The notes: generated from the sequence alone by a model not told the origin. Shown: positions 7,845-18,009, counted from the first letter of the stretch. The stretch is DNA of 64,000 nucleotides from Corynebacterium sputi DSM 45148 (GCF_000427865.1 NZ_ATYV01000004.1:62001-126000), one strand, 5' to 3'. Program-made: numbers and translations.

Positions 7845-10800
7845 TCATCTGTTCTGATCATCGCTCCGGTCTCGTGCAGCCCCGACTGCCTCGGGCTCGG
7901 TCGGTTCCATCCCAACCTCCTGCAGCGCCTCTGCCAGCGCGTCACGGCTCGGCAGGGACTCTGGTTCAACCGTCTCCCCGGATGCCACGTAATGAAACGC
8001 CACCCGCACATCGTCCGGTCCGAGGTTCTCCCCCACCGCCGCACGACGATCCATCCACGCCAACCGGTACACCGCCAACTGCAGTGCCGCCAGTTCAGCG
8101 GATCGCCCGGTGGGCTTTCGTCCAGTTTTCCAGTCTACGACGACCCATCGTCCGTCGACCTTGAAGATGGCGTCAATACGCCCGACTACTCGGAGCCCAC
8201 CGATACCGATGTCGAACGGGACCTCCACAAATTCCGGCACCCGATTAGCCCATTGGCTCTGCTCGAACTTCTCTTTGAGTTTCTCCAGGGGTACGTCTTC
8301 CGGAGTGTCCTGGCCGGCCAACATCGCCAGCTCCTCTTCATCGAGGAACATCACCGAATCAACGCGACGCTCCAACCATGCGTGGAAAGCGGTTCCGCGG
8401 CGCGCGAATCGGTTCGGCTGGAATGGCACCGGGCGGGCCCGCCTGCGCGCAAATACTTCCGGATCCGCTTGCATCGACTGATATTCACTGGTGGAGAGCT
8501 GCACCGGCATCGGCACGTCAAGAGTCTCAGCGATCCGTCGGCGCCTCTCCTCTATCAACAAGTCCACCTCATCTGCCCAGACTCGGGACAGATCACCGGT
8601 GATCGGTTCTGCGCCCTCACCGCGGGCGGCCTCTTCCATGAAGGAGACGGCGTCTTCGTACCGGTGGCGTACTCCGGTGAGTGGGTCGGTGGGCCAGGGG
8701 ACGGAGCCGTCGGGAAGCAGTTCTTCTTGCTTTTCAGGTGCCTCAGGCACCTGCTCCGCCCAGGTGCCAACGGCCTCCGGGAAACGCGTCCCGAGCGCCG
8801 TCAGGTGCGCAGATGGCTTCTCCAACGCCTTCTTCGAGGGGTTCAGCACCAAGCAACCAGAGACCAGCAGCCGGCGCGCGGCACGGGTGACTGCGACGTA
8901 GAAGAGCCGCTCCGATTCGGCGAGCTCCACTGCCTTGAGGTCGGCCTTGTGCGCCTTGATTGCTGCAGAGAGCTGACCCTGATCCTCTGCTCCGGCAGCA
9001 TCTAGAATCGGAGAGCCATCGAGCGCTTCATCCTCCTCGCCAATTAATTCCGGCAACAGGCGATCCGGGTTGGTGAGCCAAGTCTTCGACATCGTGGTGT
9101 CGTACACCGAATGGGTCACGTGCGGCACCGCCACCACGTCCCACTCCAATCCCTTGGACTTGTGGACGGTGAGGATCTCCACGCGATTGCCGTGGACCCT
9201 CACCCGGCCTGGCTCCAGTCCACGGTCCCGAGCCAAGGCGCGCTCGACATAACCAAGGAATCCAGCGAGATCCCCGTCCGAGCGATAGGCGTACTCCGCC
9301 GCGACATCCGCTAGGCGGTCCAAGTGAACCGGACCGGCACCTTCTGCGAGACCTTCAGCGACCTGCAATTCGATGCGCAGGCCGAACTCTTCCTCCACGT
9401 CAGAAATGATGTCCGGCAGCGGTTTACGCAGGGACCAACGGCGCAGTCGGCGCAGTTTTTCACCGAGTTCCGCGATGCGCTGGGCACCGGTCTCTGAGTA
9501 GAGGTCATCGCCAATCGCCGGGTCGGCCACGGCGTATCCGAGGCCGCTCGGAGGGGCGTCGTAGTCCTCAACGAGGCGGTCGAAATCATCGATCAGCGAC
9601 TGCAGCGCACTGGCCTCTTCCGCTTCGTCATCGATGCCAGCGCGATTCCTGCCGTAGGACTCCAGCTGCCGCGAGCGCCGCGACAACGCCGCGATGTCCT
9701 TCGCACCGAGCCGCCACCTAGGACCGGTGAGAATCCGGAGCATCGCCTCATCATCGCCAGGGTCAACGAGGATGCGCAGGTGACAGAGCAGCTCCACCAC
9801 CTCTGGGATTCGCAACAGTCCTCCGACGCCGATGATCTCGGAACGGACCCCGGCTGCAGTAAGTGCTTCGGCGACCGCCGTGCAGTCAGCATTGCGACGG
9901 ACAAGGACAGCGGCCGAAAGCTCTCGGCCCTCCTCTTCTGCCGCTGCGAGCTCCTGAGCCATCTGCTGCGCGACCCACAACAGTTCATCTTCACGGGTCG
10001 GCAGCATCGCCAGATCGACCTCGCCAGCTGTGGCACCAGGGCGTGGGTCGAGAGGTTCCACGGTCCGCGCTTTGCCGTCGAAGGCTCGGTCAGAGACGTG
10101 GTTCGCCACGGCAAGGACCTCAGGTGGGTTACGCCAGGAGGTCGTCAGCTGCAGCGTCGGGGCTGCTTCGCCGTCGTGTGCCCGAAAGTCTTCGGGGAAC
10201 TGAGTGAGGTTGGTAGCGGTGGCGCCGCGCCAGCCGTAAATGGCCTGCATGGGATCGCCGACTGCGGTGACTGCTGCGCCGGCAAACAGGGAACGCAACA
10301 GCAGGCGCTGAGCGTGGGAGGTGTCCTGGTATTCGTCGAGCATGACCACCCGGAATTTCGTGCGCTCGCGTTCGCCGACTTCTTCGACCGTCACCGCGAG
10401 CCGAGCAGCCAACGACATCTGGCGTCCGAAGGTGCGCGCATGGGCCTCGTCGAGGCGCTCCTGCAACACCGCGACCAGTGGCAGCAGCTCCAGGCGGTCC
10501 TTCTGAGCCTCGACGACCTTCACCAAATCCGAGTGCAGGTCCTTCTTCTGTCTTTTCGACGGCGGAGTCTGGCCCACCAGGTGCAGGAACGATGTTGCCT
10601 GTTCGCGCACCTCCACTGGGTCAACGAGGTTGCCGTCCATCTCGTCAGAGAGTCGTAACAGTCGTTCGGTGAGGTCATCCACGCCTCGGCGCGAATCCAG
10701 CCCGGCGCGATCGCGGACTACGTCGCGGGCGATGACCCACCGGGTCGCCTCATCGAGGATGTCGACGGCAGGTTCGGCCGGCAGCAGCAGGCCATACTCG

Positions 10801-11219
10801 GAGACAAGATCCCCTGCATAGGCGTCATAGGTCGACACGGTTGGTGCGATCGCTTCTAGGGCTTCGAGCACTTCGGGGGCGGCTACTCTTCGAAATGCCC
10901 TTGCTGAGGCGAGCTGGATAAGCCGGCGTCGGATGCGCTGGCCCAGCTCACGCGCTGCTTTCCTCGTGAAGGTCAGCCCGAGGACTCCCTCTGGGCGCAC
11001 ATGTCCGTTTGCGACGAGCCACACCACGCGAGCAGCCATCGTTTCGGTCTTGCCCGCACCGGCGCCTGCCACCACAAGAAGTGGTCCAGGGGCCGCACCA
11101 ATAACCGCCGCTTGTTGGGCTGTTGGTGCGAACTTCTGCCCGAGCATCCGGGACAGGGTGATCGGGTCGATCTCCCTGCGTTCGGGCCGCTGTTGCTGGC
11201 CCGTCTCCGTCTCGGTCAC
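7845..11219 (-). CDS. adnB: AdnB, helicase-nuclease subunit of the AdnAB end-resection complex
   Basis: 1124 residues. An N-terminal UvrD-type motor has Walker A AGAGAGKT (51-58) and motif II LDEYQDTSHAQ; a C-terminal RecB-type nuclease has VVVDWKTG (1026-1033, Asp1029) and QLAVYRLA. AdnAB is the mycobacterial counterpart of RecBCD/AddAB and resects double-strand breaks; AdnB is the leading motor. The start is GTG 11219, overlapping the adnA stop as GTGA; an upstream in-frame start at 11342 would overlap adnA by over 120 nt and is unlikely. The 4-base overlap suggests translational coupling and equal subunit output. Confidence 0.93.
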   Translation of the reverse strand: MTETETGQQQRPERREIDPITLSRMLGQKFAPTAQQAAVIGAAPGPLLVVAGAGAGKTETMAARVVWLVANGHVRPEGVLGLTFTRKAARELGQRIRRRLIQLASARAFRRVAAPEVLEALEAIAPTVSTYDAYAGDLVSEYGLLLPAEPAVDILDEATRWVIARDVVRDRAGLDSRRGVDDLTERLLRLSDEMDGNLVDPVEVREQATSFLHLVGQTPPSKRQKKDLHSDLVKVVEAQKDRLELLPLVAVLQERLDEAHARTFGRQMSLAARLAVTVEEVGERERTKFRVVMLDEYQDTSHAQRLLLRSLFAGAAVTAVGDPMQAIYGWRGATATNLTQFPEDFRAHDGEAAPTLQLTTSWRNPPEVLAVANHVSDRAFDGKARTVEPLDPRPGATAGEVDLAMLPTREDELLWVAQQMAQELAAAEEEGRELSAAVLVRRNADCTAVAEALTAAGVRSEIIGVGGLLRIPEVVELLCHLRILVDPGDDEAMLRILTGPRWRLGAKDIAALSRRSRQLESYGRNRAGIDDEAEEASALQSLIDDFDRLVEDYDAPPSGLGYAVADPAIGDDLYSETGAQRIAELGEKLRRLRRWSLRKPLPDIISDVEEEFGLRIELQVAEGLAEGAGPVHLDRLADVAAEYAYRSDGDLAGFLGYVERALARDRGLEPGRVRVHGNRVEILTVHKSKGLEWDVVAVPHVTHSVYDTTMSKTWLTNPDRLLPELIGEEDEALDGSPILDAAGAEDQGQLSAAIKAHKADLKAVELAESERLFYVAVTRAARRLLVSGCLVLNPSKKALEKPSAHLTALGTRFPEAVGTWAEQVPEAPEKQEELLPDGSVPWPTDPLTGVRHRYEDAVSFMEEAARGEGAEPITGDLSRVWADEVDLLIEERRRRIAETLDVPMPVQLSTSEYQSMQADPEVFARRRARPVPFQPNRFARRGTAFHAWLERRVDSVMFLDEEELAMLAGQDTPEDVPLEKLKEKFEQSQWANRVPEFVEVPFDIGIGGLRVVGRIDAIFKVDGRWVVVDWKTGRKPTGRSAELAALQLAVYRLAWMDRRAAVGENLGPDDVRVAFHYVASGETVEPESLPSRDALAEALQEVGMEPTEPEAVGAARDRSDDQNR

Positions 11220-14200
11220 ATCATTCCCTTCGTTGTGGGGCACGCCAGGCGCACCATGCAGTTGTCGCACCAGGTGCCCGGTGTTGCCAGGGCGGTCGGG
11301 CCTCGTGATCCTTCGGCGGCAGCGTAAACGGTCTCCCGCCATTCCTCCAGCATCTCTGGAGTTTGTCCGGACTGCTCGCGCGTCTTTGGCGCTCCGGCAG
11401 ACAGTCGGTCTCTCGGGAACACCAGATGTGCACCGCCAAGTGGCAGGCCGTCACCATCGGCGTCGGAGACAATCCGGACTGTGCCTGAGGCTTCTGTCAG
11501 CACCCGGCCCTTCGACAGCGCCAGTTGGTACGTCTTGAGCTGTGCATTGCCATCGGTCTCTTCTGCAGAGGGTGCGGAGGCACCGGTCTTGATGTCGATG
11601 ATGACGTAGCGGCCATCAGCATCAGTCTGCAATCGGTCCATTCTGCCTCGAACGGTCACCCCATCGGCGACCATGACCTCCACCGGCACCTCGGTGCCGA
11701 TCACAGTCTGCGCCTGCGCCCATGACCACCACGATTCCAAGGCCTCGGCCCATTCTTCCTGGATCACGGGCATGCGCCAGGCGGGTTCGTCGAGAAGCCG
11801 CGGCAATACAGATCGGAGCTCCTCCTCCACGTCTGCGTACCCCACTCCTTCATCAAGTGCCTGTGCTGCGCGGTGGAAGGTGCTGCCGAGCACAAGTGCG
11901 TCTCCGCGCGATGACTGTTCCAGCATGGTGCGCAACTGGCACTGCAACATCCTGTCGACGGTGGACGGACTTACGTTGAGCGTGCCCTCCTTGACCGGAT
12001 CGTCAGTGCTCTGCTCCTCCAGTCCCCACCAGGAATCCGGGTCGGCCCCAGGGAATCCGGCCGCAGCCATCCGCTCGAGCTGAGCTGCAGCCCGGCGTCG
12101 TCTGCTTTCACCTGCGGTCGGATCCAAGGAGGCTGCGCGAAGTTCCGCAACGAGGGGTCCGTCGGACAGCACTCGCGGCGCAAGGTCTCGAGTCGCAGGC
12201 AGTTCGGGAATCTCCGAGATCTGCTCCACTGACGCAGCGGTGTCCTCGGCCGCATCGGTCACTGCAACCGCCTCGGCGTTCAGCTCCCCCAGGAAACGGC
12301 TCGGCTCACCCTCGTCATCCGGTGCGTCAACGGCAGTGACCAAAACGCTTCCCGACGATCTCGTCACCGCCACATAAAACAACCTCCGCTCCTCCGCGAG
12401 CCGTGCCGTGGTGTGCGAGACCGGTATGCCCGGAGCGATGTTTCGGTCGAGCAGATCGATCAGTTCTTGCTGACGCACCACAGTTCCGGTCGGAGACGTC
12501 GACGGCCACACGTCCTCTTGCACCCCAGCTACTGCCACGGCACGGAAGGTCCTGCCGAGCGAGGCGTGTGCAGAGATCACCGACACCGCGTCCCGGCGCA
12601 CGCCACGCCGATCACGAGCACCTGTCGGCAGTTCTTGCTCCCGCACCTTCCCGATGAACGTCGGCACCGACATCATTGGTGCTTGCTCCACCAGGTCACC
12701 AGCGAAGTCGAAAAGTGTCATCACTGCATCTAAGTCACGGTCCGCAGAGGACCCCGCCGCACCGCCGCGCAACGATTCAGCCATCAGGTGATCCGCCAGG
12801 CCGGAGGCCTCCCACATCGCCCAGAGCACCATCTCCACGCCTTCGGGGATCGCCTTCCTCCCTGCGGCTAGGACTTCCAGGGGCCTCTCTAGGACCATGC
12901 GTTCGCGCTGGCCGAGCCTGGACAACAGGTCCTCATCGTCCTCGTCGAGACGCACGGCTGACAGCAGCGCGATGATTCGCTCGATTGCTCGGGTTCGTGG
13001 CTCCGCACGGCGCACGCCTCGCATCAGGCGCGTCATGGTCACCGGGTCAGCGTCACCAAAGGGTCCGGTCAGCACCGCCTCCCATTCGGATTCCTCCAGC
13101 GGTTCGGTGATCGCTCGCATCGCCAGCACCAATGCGGACACCAGGCGCTGCTCGGAGAGGATCACGTCTGTGGGATCAACCTGAACCGGCACTCCCGCAC
13201 GGGCCAAGGACCGGTGCAAAGGCGAGTCCGCTGCACCAGAGCGCAACAGCACGGCCATCTCGCCCCACGGCACGCCGTCGACCACGTGCGCCCGCCGCAA
13301 GAAGTCGGCGACGGCAGCGCGTTCGGCCGTTCCGGTGGAGAACACCTCCACGCTTAACGACGCCCTCTTCTCCCCTTCTCCATCCTCCATCTCAGACCTA
13401 TGGCGACCGATCGGGTTGCGATGCTCTCGCAGTCCCGGCAGTCGGTCCGCTACACCAGCGACTGCCCGCAGAACGTCACCATCGCACCGCAGCGAACGCC
13501 GAAGCAGTACCGTGCGTCCATTCGTGGCGATCGACTCGAGGTAGTCGTCAGTAGCGCCACGGAATCCTAGTACCGACTGATCCTGGTCACCGGAGACCAC
13601 TGTCACACGGGCGCGGTCCGACACCGCGGTAAGCAGCCGGGCCGACTGTGGATCCAAGTGCTCAGCATCGTCGACCAACAAGACCTCGACTGCAAGGCGT
13701 TCGATCAGGCCGGGGTCACGGTCAATCTCTGCCAGTGCGGCGCTAACAAGTTCGGCAGCATTGAGGTCATTGTTGTGGGTCAGGCGAACTGCCTGCTGAT
13801 AGCGGTTGAGGAATCGACCAACTGCGGTCCACTCCGGGACACGCTCGCTTTCGCCGAGTTCGGTCAGTTCGACCGCTCCAAGTCCTCGCTCCTGCGCACG
13901 CAAAATGAGGTCCCTGACCTGACGGGCAAAACCACGCATCCCAACGGCCGGGCGCAGCCGATCCGGCCACTCCTCCACGTCATCCTCGTTCTCACCCTCC
14001 AGCAGGGTCTGAATCCACGAGTCTTGCCGAGCACCAGGCATCAACTGTGGCTCGGGCTCACCTCGGCGTACCCGTGATTCACGGACCAATGCGAACGCCA
14101 ACGAGTGCACCGCGCGCACCATGCCGCCAGCGCCGGCTGCCTCTTCCGGCAATCGTGCCGCCAGATCATCCCGGATCCGACCGGCAGACTCCTTCGACGG

Positions 14201-14461
14201 TGCGATGAACAGGACGCCGTCCGCAGGAGTACCGGCCGCCACATGTGCGATCGCAAGGTCAGTGAGCAGTGATGTTTTGCCCGTTCCCGGGCCGCCGAGC
14301 ACCGCCCAGGGCGATCCCTCAAGATCAAGGCGACCATCGCCTGGAAACAGTGCTGCCGCAGGTCCGTCCCACTGCCTTGGTACGGGAGATCCCGCGGGTA
14401 CCAACCGCACCCGCGGCATTCTTCGGCCGTCAGCAACATTCATGGGGCAATAATCGCACAC
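11216..14461 (-). CDS. adnA: AdnA, helicase-nuclease subunit with Fe-S-type cysteine staple
   Basis: 1081 residues if started at GTG 14461; ATG 14443 or 14419 are alternatives, and the first of these would be leaderless from a GATTAT box. Walker A GGPGTGKT is at 56-63. Motif II reads LVDDAEHLD rather than DExx, in line with AdnA being the lesser motor. The nuclease motif VIIDIKTG (Asp956) and QLKTYQLAL are intact. Cys841 together with C1065, C1068 and C1074 (CX2CX5C) matches the AddB-type [4Fe-4S] staple around the nuclease. It is the first subunit of the adnA-adnB pair and overlaps adnB by 4 nt. Confidence 0.92.
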   Translation of the reverse strand: MCDYCPMNVADGRRMPRVRLVPAGSPVPRQWDGPAAALFPGDGRLDLEGSPWAVLGGPGTGKTSLLTDLAIAHVAAGTPADGVLFIAPSKESAGRIRDDLAARLPEEAAGAGGMVRAVHSLAFALVRESRVRRGEPEPQLMPGARQDSWIQTLLEGENEDDVEEWPDRLRPAVGMRGFARQVRDLILRAQERGLGAVELTELGESERVPEWTAVGRFLNRYQQAVRLTHNNDLNAAELVSAALAEIDRDPGLIERLAVEVLLVDDAEHLDPQSARLLTAVSDRARVTVVSGDQDQSVLGFRGATDDYLESIATNGRTVLLRRSLRCDGDVLRAVAGVADRLPGLREHRNPIGRHRSEMEDGEGEKRASLSVEVFSTGTAERAAVADFLRRAHVVDGVPWGEMAVLLRSGAADSPLHRSLARAGVPVQVDPTDVILSEQRLVSALVLAMRAITEPLEESEWEAVLTGPFGDADPVTMTRLMRGVRRAEPRTRAIERIIALLSAVRLDEDDEDLLSRLGQRERMVLERPLEVLAAGRKAIPEGVEMVLWAMWEASGLADHLMAESLRGGAAGSSADRDLDAVMTLFDFAGDLVEQAPMMSVPTFIGKVREQELPTGARDRRGVRRDAVSVISAHASLGRTFRAVAVAGVQEDVWPSTSPTGTVVRQQELIDLLDRNIAPGIPVSHTTARLAEERRLFYVAVTRSSGSVLVTAVDAPDDEGEPSRFLGELNAEAVAVTDAAEDTAASVEQISEIPELPATRDLAPRVLSDGPLVAELRAASLDPTAGESRRRRAAAQLERMAAAGFPGADPDSWWGLEEQSTDDPVKEGTLNVSPSTVDRMLQCQLRTMLEQSSRGDALVLGSTFHRAAQALDEGVGYADVEEELRSVLPRLLDEPAWRMPVIQEEWAEALESWWSWAQAQTVIGTEVPVEVMVADGVTVRGRMDRLQTDADGRYVIIDIKTGASAPSAEETDGNAQLKTYQLALSKGRVLTEASGTVRIVSDADGDGLPLGGAHLVFPRDRLSAGAPKTREQSGQTPEMLEEWRETVYAAAEGSRGPTALATPGTWCDNCMVRLACPTTKGMM

Positions 14462-14500
14462 GGGTACGACATTCCAGAGCCTGACTGGCCTCCGCCCGAA

Positions 14501-15343
14501 TTACTCGAAGCGTGACCGGATCAGCTCCGCTGCGCGAGCGAGCCCCGCCCAGGATCCCTCGTCGGCGTCTGGGTGCACTGCATGCACGAACAACCTATAC
14601 AGAACCGCGCGAACAAGAAGCTGGTTCCAGTTACGCAGATGGTCGAAACGATTCGGGAGGTCTTCGTCGGAGAGTCCCCAGGCGAGCGAATCCACCGTCG
14701 CCAGAGCTGGGGTCCAGCCCGCTGGAGCCCAGCGCGGCACGATGTCGGTGACCACTGGGGCGGCCGAGCCGTCGAAAAGCATCGTTGCTATCGGGTCACC
14801 GTGACAGACCTGCCAGTGGGTGTCCTCCAGAAGTTCACCACGCAACCGCGTGAGCTGTGCGGCCATCGACAACGACTCCGCCGCATGGGAAGTAGGCACA
14901 GACGTCATGTCCAGCACTCGCTCCAGCTCAGAGGCCGGATCCTCGGCCCACACTGCCCGATCGCAAATTCCGAACGGCTCATCAGCCGAGCGACTAAGGA
15001 AACGGGGCCGCTCCAAGCCTGCCAGTTCCTCCTCCAACCGAATGGAGGCGACAACAGCCTCATCGGCCCGAGCACTCACCACACCGGGTGTCCACTGACG
15101 TGCCTGCCAGCCACCGAGCACATGACGGCCGTCGCTGGTGCGCACCGGCTTTGCGACGGTCACTCCATACCCACCGAGCACCTCACGCACCTTCGCAGAC
15201 CACGCCGCACGCTGGGCATCAGCCACCTGCGAAACCACCACATCTCCGTAGCGCACCCCGTCATCCCACACTGGGCCCGTTGGCTCCGGCTCCCCGTAGG
15301 CGCCGAAGCCTTCAACTACACGGTCTGGTGGGTGATTAGTCAT
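14501..15343 (-). CDS. TIGR02569 family protein (phosphotransferase-like, Rv3205c-like)
   Basis: 280-residue conserved mycobacteriales protein with a faint aminoglycoside-phosphotransferase/kinase look. CHGDPIATMLFDG (around 180) corresponds to the HxD-type catalytic loop (H-G-D), and VVTDIVPRW follows where the metal-binding Asp would be. The N-terminal PPDRVVEGFGAYGEPEPTGPVW is characteristic of the family. It starts 9 nt after the DUF3152 stop and lies 39 nt ahead of adnA, so it is in the same transcript. Kinase activity is not established. Confidence 0.75.
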   Translation of the reverse strand: MTNHPPDRVVEGFGAYGEPEPTGPVWDDGVRYGDVVVSQVADAQRAAWSAKVREVLGGYGVTVAKPVRTSDGRHVLGGWQARQWTPGVVSARADEAVVASIRLEEELAGLERPRFLSRSADEPFGICDRAVWAEDPASELERVLDMTSVPTSHAAESLSMAAQLTRLRGELLEDTHWQVCHGDPIATMLFDGSAAPVVTDIVPRWAPAGWTPALATVDSLAWGLSDEDLPNRFDHLRNWNQLLVRAVLYRLFVHAVHPDADEGSWAGLARAAELIRSRFE

Positions 15344-15352
15344 ACGGATAAT

Positions 15353-16318
15353 CTACCCGGCCAAGCCCATCGGGTACGGCCACGAGTTCGCGATACAGAC
15401 CGCGTCATCGTCCGGATACACCTCATTGGGATTCATCTCGTAAATCTCAGCATTCGACAGGCCGAGGGTCTGCTGCATCATCAGCGGTGCCAACACGCCA
15501 TTCTCAGGGCAAGCTTCATGTTCGGCGAAGCCCAGGCGGTGGCCCATCTCGTGGTTCACCAGGTACTGGCGGTACATCCCCAGATCGCCCTGGAATGGCA
15601 CCGCACCTCGAACCCAACGGGCAATATTGAGCACTACCTGGTCTGGCTCCGAGGCAGACGAGGAGGACAACCTGCAGCTGACCTCCATTTGGAACTGCTC
15701 AGCACCGCAGAGCTCACGGGCGGTGTCGGTAGAGACAAGACGGATCACAGTGTCTGGATCATCGTCCTCAGCGACGTGCTTGAAGGCGAAGGCGTCGCTG
15801 GCGGTCCATCCCCTGGGATCACCGAGCGTCGCATCAATCATCGAGGAGAACGCATCACCGCCACCGAAGGTCGAGGTGTCCACCACGTCTTCGATTTCGA
15901 CGGTGTACCGAACGAAAATATCGTCACCGACGCCTACCTGTTCACCAGGAACACCGACGGTGTCAAAGTTGCCGGAGCCTTCCACAGCGAACTCAGGCCC
16001 CGGCGGCAAATCCACCAACTCCGGATCAAAGGACCCTGACGGGATCGGTGTGCCAGAAGACTGCGTCTGGGAAGTGCCGTTGACCGTAGTCGGGCCCTCC
16101 CCCCTAAACACGTCAACCAGCATCCATGCCGTAACTACGAGCAGCAAGGGCACGACGTAGGCACGCCAGCTGAGCCTCTTCAGTAGCCGGATAAATCCTG
16201 ACTCCTGGCGAGGCTCTTGGTAGCTACTCCGGCGCCCACCGGCTCCACGCGTGCCGGATCCGCCGCGTGAGGATCGGTCCCCACCAGAAGGGCGGCGATG
16301 GCTGGAGTGCTGAGGCAT
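15353..16318 (-). CDS. DUF3152 membrane-anchored zinc-metallopeptidase-like protein
   Basis: 321 residues (Rv3207c type). A basic, Arg/Ser-rich cytoplasmic N-terminus leads into one transmembrane helix (AYVVPLLLVVTAWMLVDVF, about 53-71). The extracytoplasmic domain carries the metzincin-like signature HEMGHRLGFAEHEAC near 263-277 (HExxHxxGxxEH), so zinc proteolysis outside the membrane is likely. It follows DUF3107 by 44 nt and precedes the TIGR02569 gene by 9 nt. Substrate unknown. Confidence 0.8.
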   Translation of the reverse strand: MPQHSSHRRPSGGDRSSRGGSGTRGAGGRRSSYQEPRQESGFIRLLKRLSWRAYVVPLLLVVTAWMLVDVFRGEGPTTVNGTSQTQSSGTPIPSGSFDPELVDLPPGPEFAVEGSGNFDTVGVPGEQVGVGDDIFVRYTVEIEDVVDTSTFGGGDAFSSMIDATLGDPRGWTASDAFAFKHVAEDDDPDTVIRLVSTDTARELCGAEQFQMEVSCRLSSSSASEPDQVVLNIARWVRGAVPFQGDLGMYRQYLVNHEMGHRLGFAEHEACPENGVLAPLMMQQTLGLSNAEIYEMNPNEVYPDDDAVCIANSWPYPMGLAG

Positions 16319-16362
16319 GTCGACTATCCGAAGTTGGGGGTGACGGTCCGGCGATCCGGTTG

Positions 16363-16584
16363 TTAGGCGATGAAGCCAACCTTGCGCGGTGCGCTCTCGC
16401 CGAGCTGCACGTAGGCAATGTTCTCAACACGAGCGAGGTAGGTGCGGCCAGTGCCGTCGACAAGCTTGAGGACGCCAGCGCCCGACTCCAGCGCAGAAGT
16501 GATGTGTTCAGCGATGCCGTCATCCTCAACGTTGTTGATAGTGAGCTCGCGGGAAACGTCAACGAAACCAATGGTGATGTCCAT
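16363..16584 (-). CDS. DUF3107 small conserved protein (TB9.4-like)
   Basis: 73-residue protein starting MDITIGFVDVSRELT, a family conserved through Mycobacteriales (Rv3208A, antigen TB9.4). A compact alpha/beta fold is expected; function is unknown. ATG 16584 is chosen over an in-frame upstream start at 16623 because the family begins here and a TATAGT -10 box lies 7 nt upstream, giving a leaderless transcript. It appears to head the run DUF3107 - DUF3152 - TIGR02569 - adnAB - uvrD2. Confidence 0.85.
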   Translation of the reverse strand: MDITIGFVDVSRELTINNVEDDGIAEHITSALESGAGVLKLVDGTGRTYLARVENIAYVQLGESAPRKVGFIA

Positions 16585-16591
16585 GCGTGCA

Positions 16592-16597
16592 ACTATA
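16592..16597 (-). promoter_or_regulatory. -10 box, leaderless promoter of the DUF3107 run
   Basis: TATAGT on the minus strand, 7 nt before ATG 16584. It is the best -10 match upstream of the repair run, so it may drive adnAB and uvrD2 as well. Confidence 0.5.
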
Positions 16598-16689
16598 ACC
16601 ATTGGTGCAACCGGCCCGGGCACGCCTTGCGGTCTGCCCCCGGTAGAATTCGCCTGTACGCCGAAGAACCAACCGAACGGAGACTCTTC

Positions 16690-18009
16690 GTGGCAACGAC
16701 ATCGGGACCTTCATTTGCAGAATTGGGTGTGGCAGAGGAGATTTGCGACGCCCTGGACGCCCGGGGGATCCACCGCACGTTCGCCATCCAGGAGTTAACA
16801 CTTCCCTTGGCGCTCGACGGCACAGACATCATCGGACAGGCCCGCACAGGTATGGGCAAAACCTTCGGTTTCGGAGTGCCTTTGTTGGATCGAGTCTTCG
16901 ATGATTCGAGGGTCCCTGAGCCGGACGGCACACCCCGTGCCCTGGTGGTCGTTCCGACCCGTGAACTTGCCGGCCAGGTGCGCGAGGACCTAGAGCCAAT
17001 TGCCACCGCACTGGGTCTTCGCACCGCAGTGATTTACGGCGGCCGACCGTACGACGAGCAGATCGAGACCCTGCAGAAGGGCGTCGACGTCATTGTTGGC
17101 ACCCCGGGCCGCATCATCGACCTGCATCAGCGCGGCGACTTGGACCTGTCGCAGGTCGCGATCATGGTGCTCGATGAGGCGGACGAGATGCTCGATCTCG
17201 GCTTCTTGCCAGACATCGAGAAGATCCTCCTGGCAGTTCCTGACGACCGACAGACGATGCTGTTCTCCGCCACCATGCCGGGCCCGATCCTTACCCTCGC
17301 CCGCACCTTCATGAACCGGCCGATCCACATCCGTGCCGAGGCCGGAGACTCGGAGGCAGAGGTCCACGAGACCACCCGGCAGGTTGTCTTCCAGTCACAT
17401 CAAATGGACAAGATCCCGGTTCTGGCCCGGATCCTTCAGGCCAAGGACCGCGGCCGGACGATCATCTTCACCCGCACTAAGCGCTCTACCGCTGCGGTCG
17501 CAGAGCAACTCGGCGAGAAGGGCTTCCTCGTCACCGCCGTTCATGGCGACATGGGCCAGCCCGCCCGTGAGCGGTCTCTCGCCGCGTTCCGAGAGGGAAC
17601 GGTCGACGTGCTCGTGGCCACCGACGTTGCCGCTCGCGGCATCGACATCGATGACGTGACCCACGTAATCAACCACCAGGTTCCCGAAGATGAAATGACC
17701 TACGTGCACCGCATCGGCCGTACCGGCCGCGCTGGACATTCTGGCACCGCAGTGACATTGGTCGGCTGGGATGAACTGCCCAAGTGGCAGATGGTGAACT
17801 CCGCACTGAACCTCGGATTCCCCGAGCCGCCACAGTGGTTCTCCACCTCCCCGGAATTCCTCGAGGCACTCGATATTCCCGAAGACGCGCCAGAGACGGT
17901 CGGCCAGGCACGACCCGTGTTCGGCGCCCGCCCGCCGCGCAGCCGTGGCCCCCGCGGGGAGGGCTCCTCCCCCGCCACCCGGAAGTCCCGTCCGCCGCGC
18001 AAGCGATGA
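16690..18009 (+). CDS. DEAD-box ATP-dependent RNA helicase (RhlE/Rv3211-like)
   Basis: 439 residues. Q-motif region RGIHRTFAIQE, motif I ARTGMGKT, motif II VLDEADEML, motif III SAT, and motif VI HRIGRTGRAG are all visible, followed by a basic Arg/Pro-rich tail (PPRSRGPRG...RKSRPPRKR) likely to bind RNA. The GTG at 16690 has GGAGA 5 nt upstream and gives the expected N-terminus (VATTSGPSFAELGV); longer in-frame starts upstream run antisense to DUF3107 and are rejected. The stop overlaps the start of the next gene as ATGA. Likely role: RNA remodelling or ribosome assembly. Confidence 0.9.
   Translation: MATTSGPSFAELGVAEEICDALDARGIHRTFAIQELTLPLALDGTDIIGQARTGMGKTFGFGVPLLDRVFDDSRVPEPDGTPRALVVVPTRELAGQVREDLEPIATALGLRTAVIYGGRPYDEQIETLQKGVDVIVGTPGRIIDLHQRGDLDLSQVAIMVLDEADEMLDLGFLPDIEKILLAVPDDRQTMLFSATMPGPILTLARTFMNRPIHIRAEAGDSEAEVHETTRQVVFQSHQMDKIPVLARILQAKDRGRTIIFTRTKRSTAAVAEQLGEKGFLVTAVHGDMGQPARERSLAAFREGTVDVLVATDVAARGIDIDDVTHVINHQVPEDEMTYVHRIGRTGRAGHSGTAVTLVGWDELPKWQMVNSALNLGFPEPPQWFSTSPEFLEALDIPEDAPETVGQARPVFGARPPRSRGPRGEGSSPATRKSRPPRKR

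Noticed and set aside
16267..16689. N-terminal extension of the DEAD-box helicase
   Set aside because: Antisense to DUF3107 and DUF3152; GTG 16690 has a proper ribosome site.
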